Assembly (NCBI RefSeq): GCF_900142735.1
Contig: NZ_FRBY01000002.1
Coordinates: forward strand, 620,001-684,000
Reading direction: 5' to 3'
From: Flavobacterium saccharophilum
GTDB lineage: Bacteria > Bacteroidota > Bacteroidia > Flavobacteriales > Flavobacteriaceae
Length of the DNA stretch: 64,000 nt
Shown: positions 63,501 through 64,000 of the stretch, in pieces
Layout: each line of letters begins with the position of its first letter
Position numbering within the stretch: the first letter of the stretch is position 1
Position numbers and translations under genes: made by a program
The notes under the pieces: model-generated
What the model saw: only the letters and a program-made list of their open reading frames with translations
Database searches by the model: none
Told to the model about the DNA's origin: nothing

Positions 63501-64000
63501 ATGTCAAATATCAGTTTAATTATCGAAGAACGTGCTGCCAATATTGGCAATTTTATGGTAGGCAGATTATTGCCTTTCCGTGAAAAAAGAGCTGTCGGAC
63601 CATTTGTCTTTATTGATCATATGGGGCCTGCTCATTTAAGTGATCATGAAAATATGGATGTTCCTCCTCATCCGCATATTGGCCTTTCAACCCTAACTTT
63701 TTTATTTGAAGGAAGCATTATGCACCGCGATAGTTTAGGAACCGAATTAGAAATAAAACCGGGCGCCGTAAACTGGATGACGGCCGGAAAAGGAATTGTA
63801 CATTCTGAAAGAACGCCGGAGTATTTGAGACATTCTGACAAAATGCTTCACGGTTTGCAAATTTGGGTTGCGTTGCCAAAAGAATTAGAACAGATGGATC
63901 CGAATTTTGCGCACGTTGAAGCAGATGATATTCCGAAATGGGAAGAAGATGGTGTTTCGTATAAACTAATTGCCGGAGAAGCTTTTGGCAAAAAATCGCC
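63501..64000 (+). CDS. Pirin family protein, N-terminal part
   Basis: The frame opens at the ATG at 63501 and runs off the right edge, giving about 166 residues. The sequence starts MSNISLIIEERAANIGNF and has the pirin cupin motifs FVFIDHMGPAHL, VPPHPHIGLSTLTFLFEG with metal-binding His residues, MHRDSLG and AGKGIVHSERTPE. Pirins bind a metal ion, and some oxidise quercetin or act as regulators. Which role applies here is not clear. TAATTTTG (63473-63480) is a possible -7 box. Confidence 0.9.
   Translation, partial: MSNISLIIEERAANIGNFMVGRLLPFREKRAVGPFVFIDHMGPAHLSDHENMDVPPHPHIGLSTLTFLFEGSIMHRDSLGTELEIKPGAVNWMTAGKGIVHSERTPEYLRHSDKMLHGLQIWVALPKELEQMDPNFAHVEADDIPKWEEDGVSYKLIAGEAFGKKS

Overview
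The window looks like a chromosomal segment of a flavobacterium (phylum Bacteroidota), very probably the genus Flavobacterium. The evidence is the strong A+T bias, Bacteroidota-type promoter boxes (TTG, then TAnnTTTG) in place of sigma70 boxes, a type IX secretion adhesin with a PorP/SprF-like partner, an Oar-like TonB-dependent receptor, an RprX/RprY-like two-component pair, and a JOHN-like subclass B1 metallo-beta-lactamase. No rRNA, tRNA, CRISPR array, prophage or classical insertion sequence was seen.

Layout. 1-12.2 kb: small envelope proteins, smpB, a lipoprotein, an XRE-Fic protein with a degenerate Fic core, pcm, a Gfo/Idh oxidoreductase, a 3-hydroxyacyl-CoA dehydrogenase, a YggS protein, a four-helix-bundle gene inside an inverted-repeat cassette, a DEDDh/GIY-YIG nuclease, a voltage-gated-type K+ channel, miaA and an acyl-ACP thioesterase. 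12.4-15.6 kb: a ribosome repair and rescue module (TPR protein, prfH, rtcB) preceded by a short leader ORF and an attenuator-like terminator. 15.7-32.1 kb: housekeeping genes, mostly on the minus strand: rprY/rprX, coaE, a glycosyltransferase, fabV, recN, a DUF4835 gene, coaBC, rpoZ, bamD, dapA, a DUF6913 gene, a 5'-nucleotidase split over two genes, a YhhN-like membrane protein and ligA. 32.3-49.1 kb: a probable operon of a 4598-residue repetitive adhesin with a C-terminal type IX sorting domain, a PorP/SprF-family protein and an OmpA/PD40 protein. 49.1-50.3 kb: a long A+T-rich non-coding stretch. 50.3-64 kb: a DUF6495 protein, a TonB-dependent receptor, rpsF-rpsR-rplI, a LytTR response regulator, priA, the metallo-beta-lactamase, a DUF2147 protein, a YihY/BrkB protein, nadC, a DNA alkylation repair protein and the start of a pirin.

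How the genes work together. BamD, the TonB receptor, the lipoproteins and the adhesin-PorP-OmpA operon build or populate the outer membrane. RtcB and PrfH are expected to act on damaged ribosomes or RNA. CoaBC and CoaE supply CoA, and FabV and the thioesterase act in fatty-acid metabolism. Several intergenic gaps hold hairpin-rich or inverted-repeat sequences that look like dispersed repeat families.

The most unusual signals are: (1) the leader ORF, antiterminator and terminator arrangement upstream of rtcB-prfH; (2) the inverted-repeat cassette around the four-helix-bundle gene; (3) the Fic-fold protein that has lost both its catalytic residues and its inhibitory glutamate; (4) the homogenised 240-bp repeat array of the giant adhesin; (5) clusters of mini-hairpins with 5-bp stems and 3-nt loops in two gaps.
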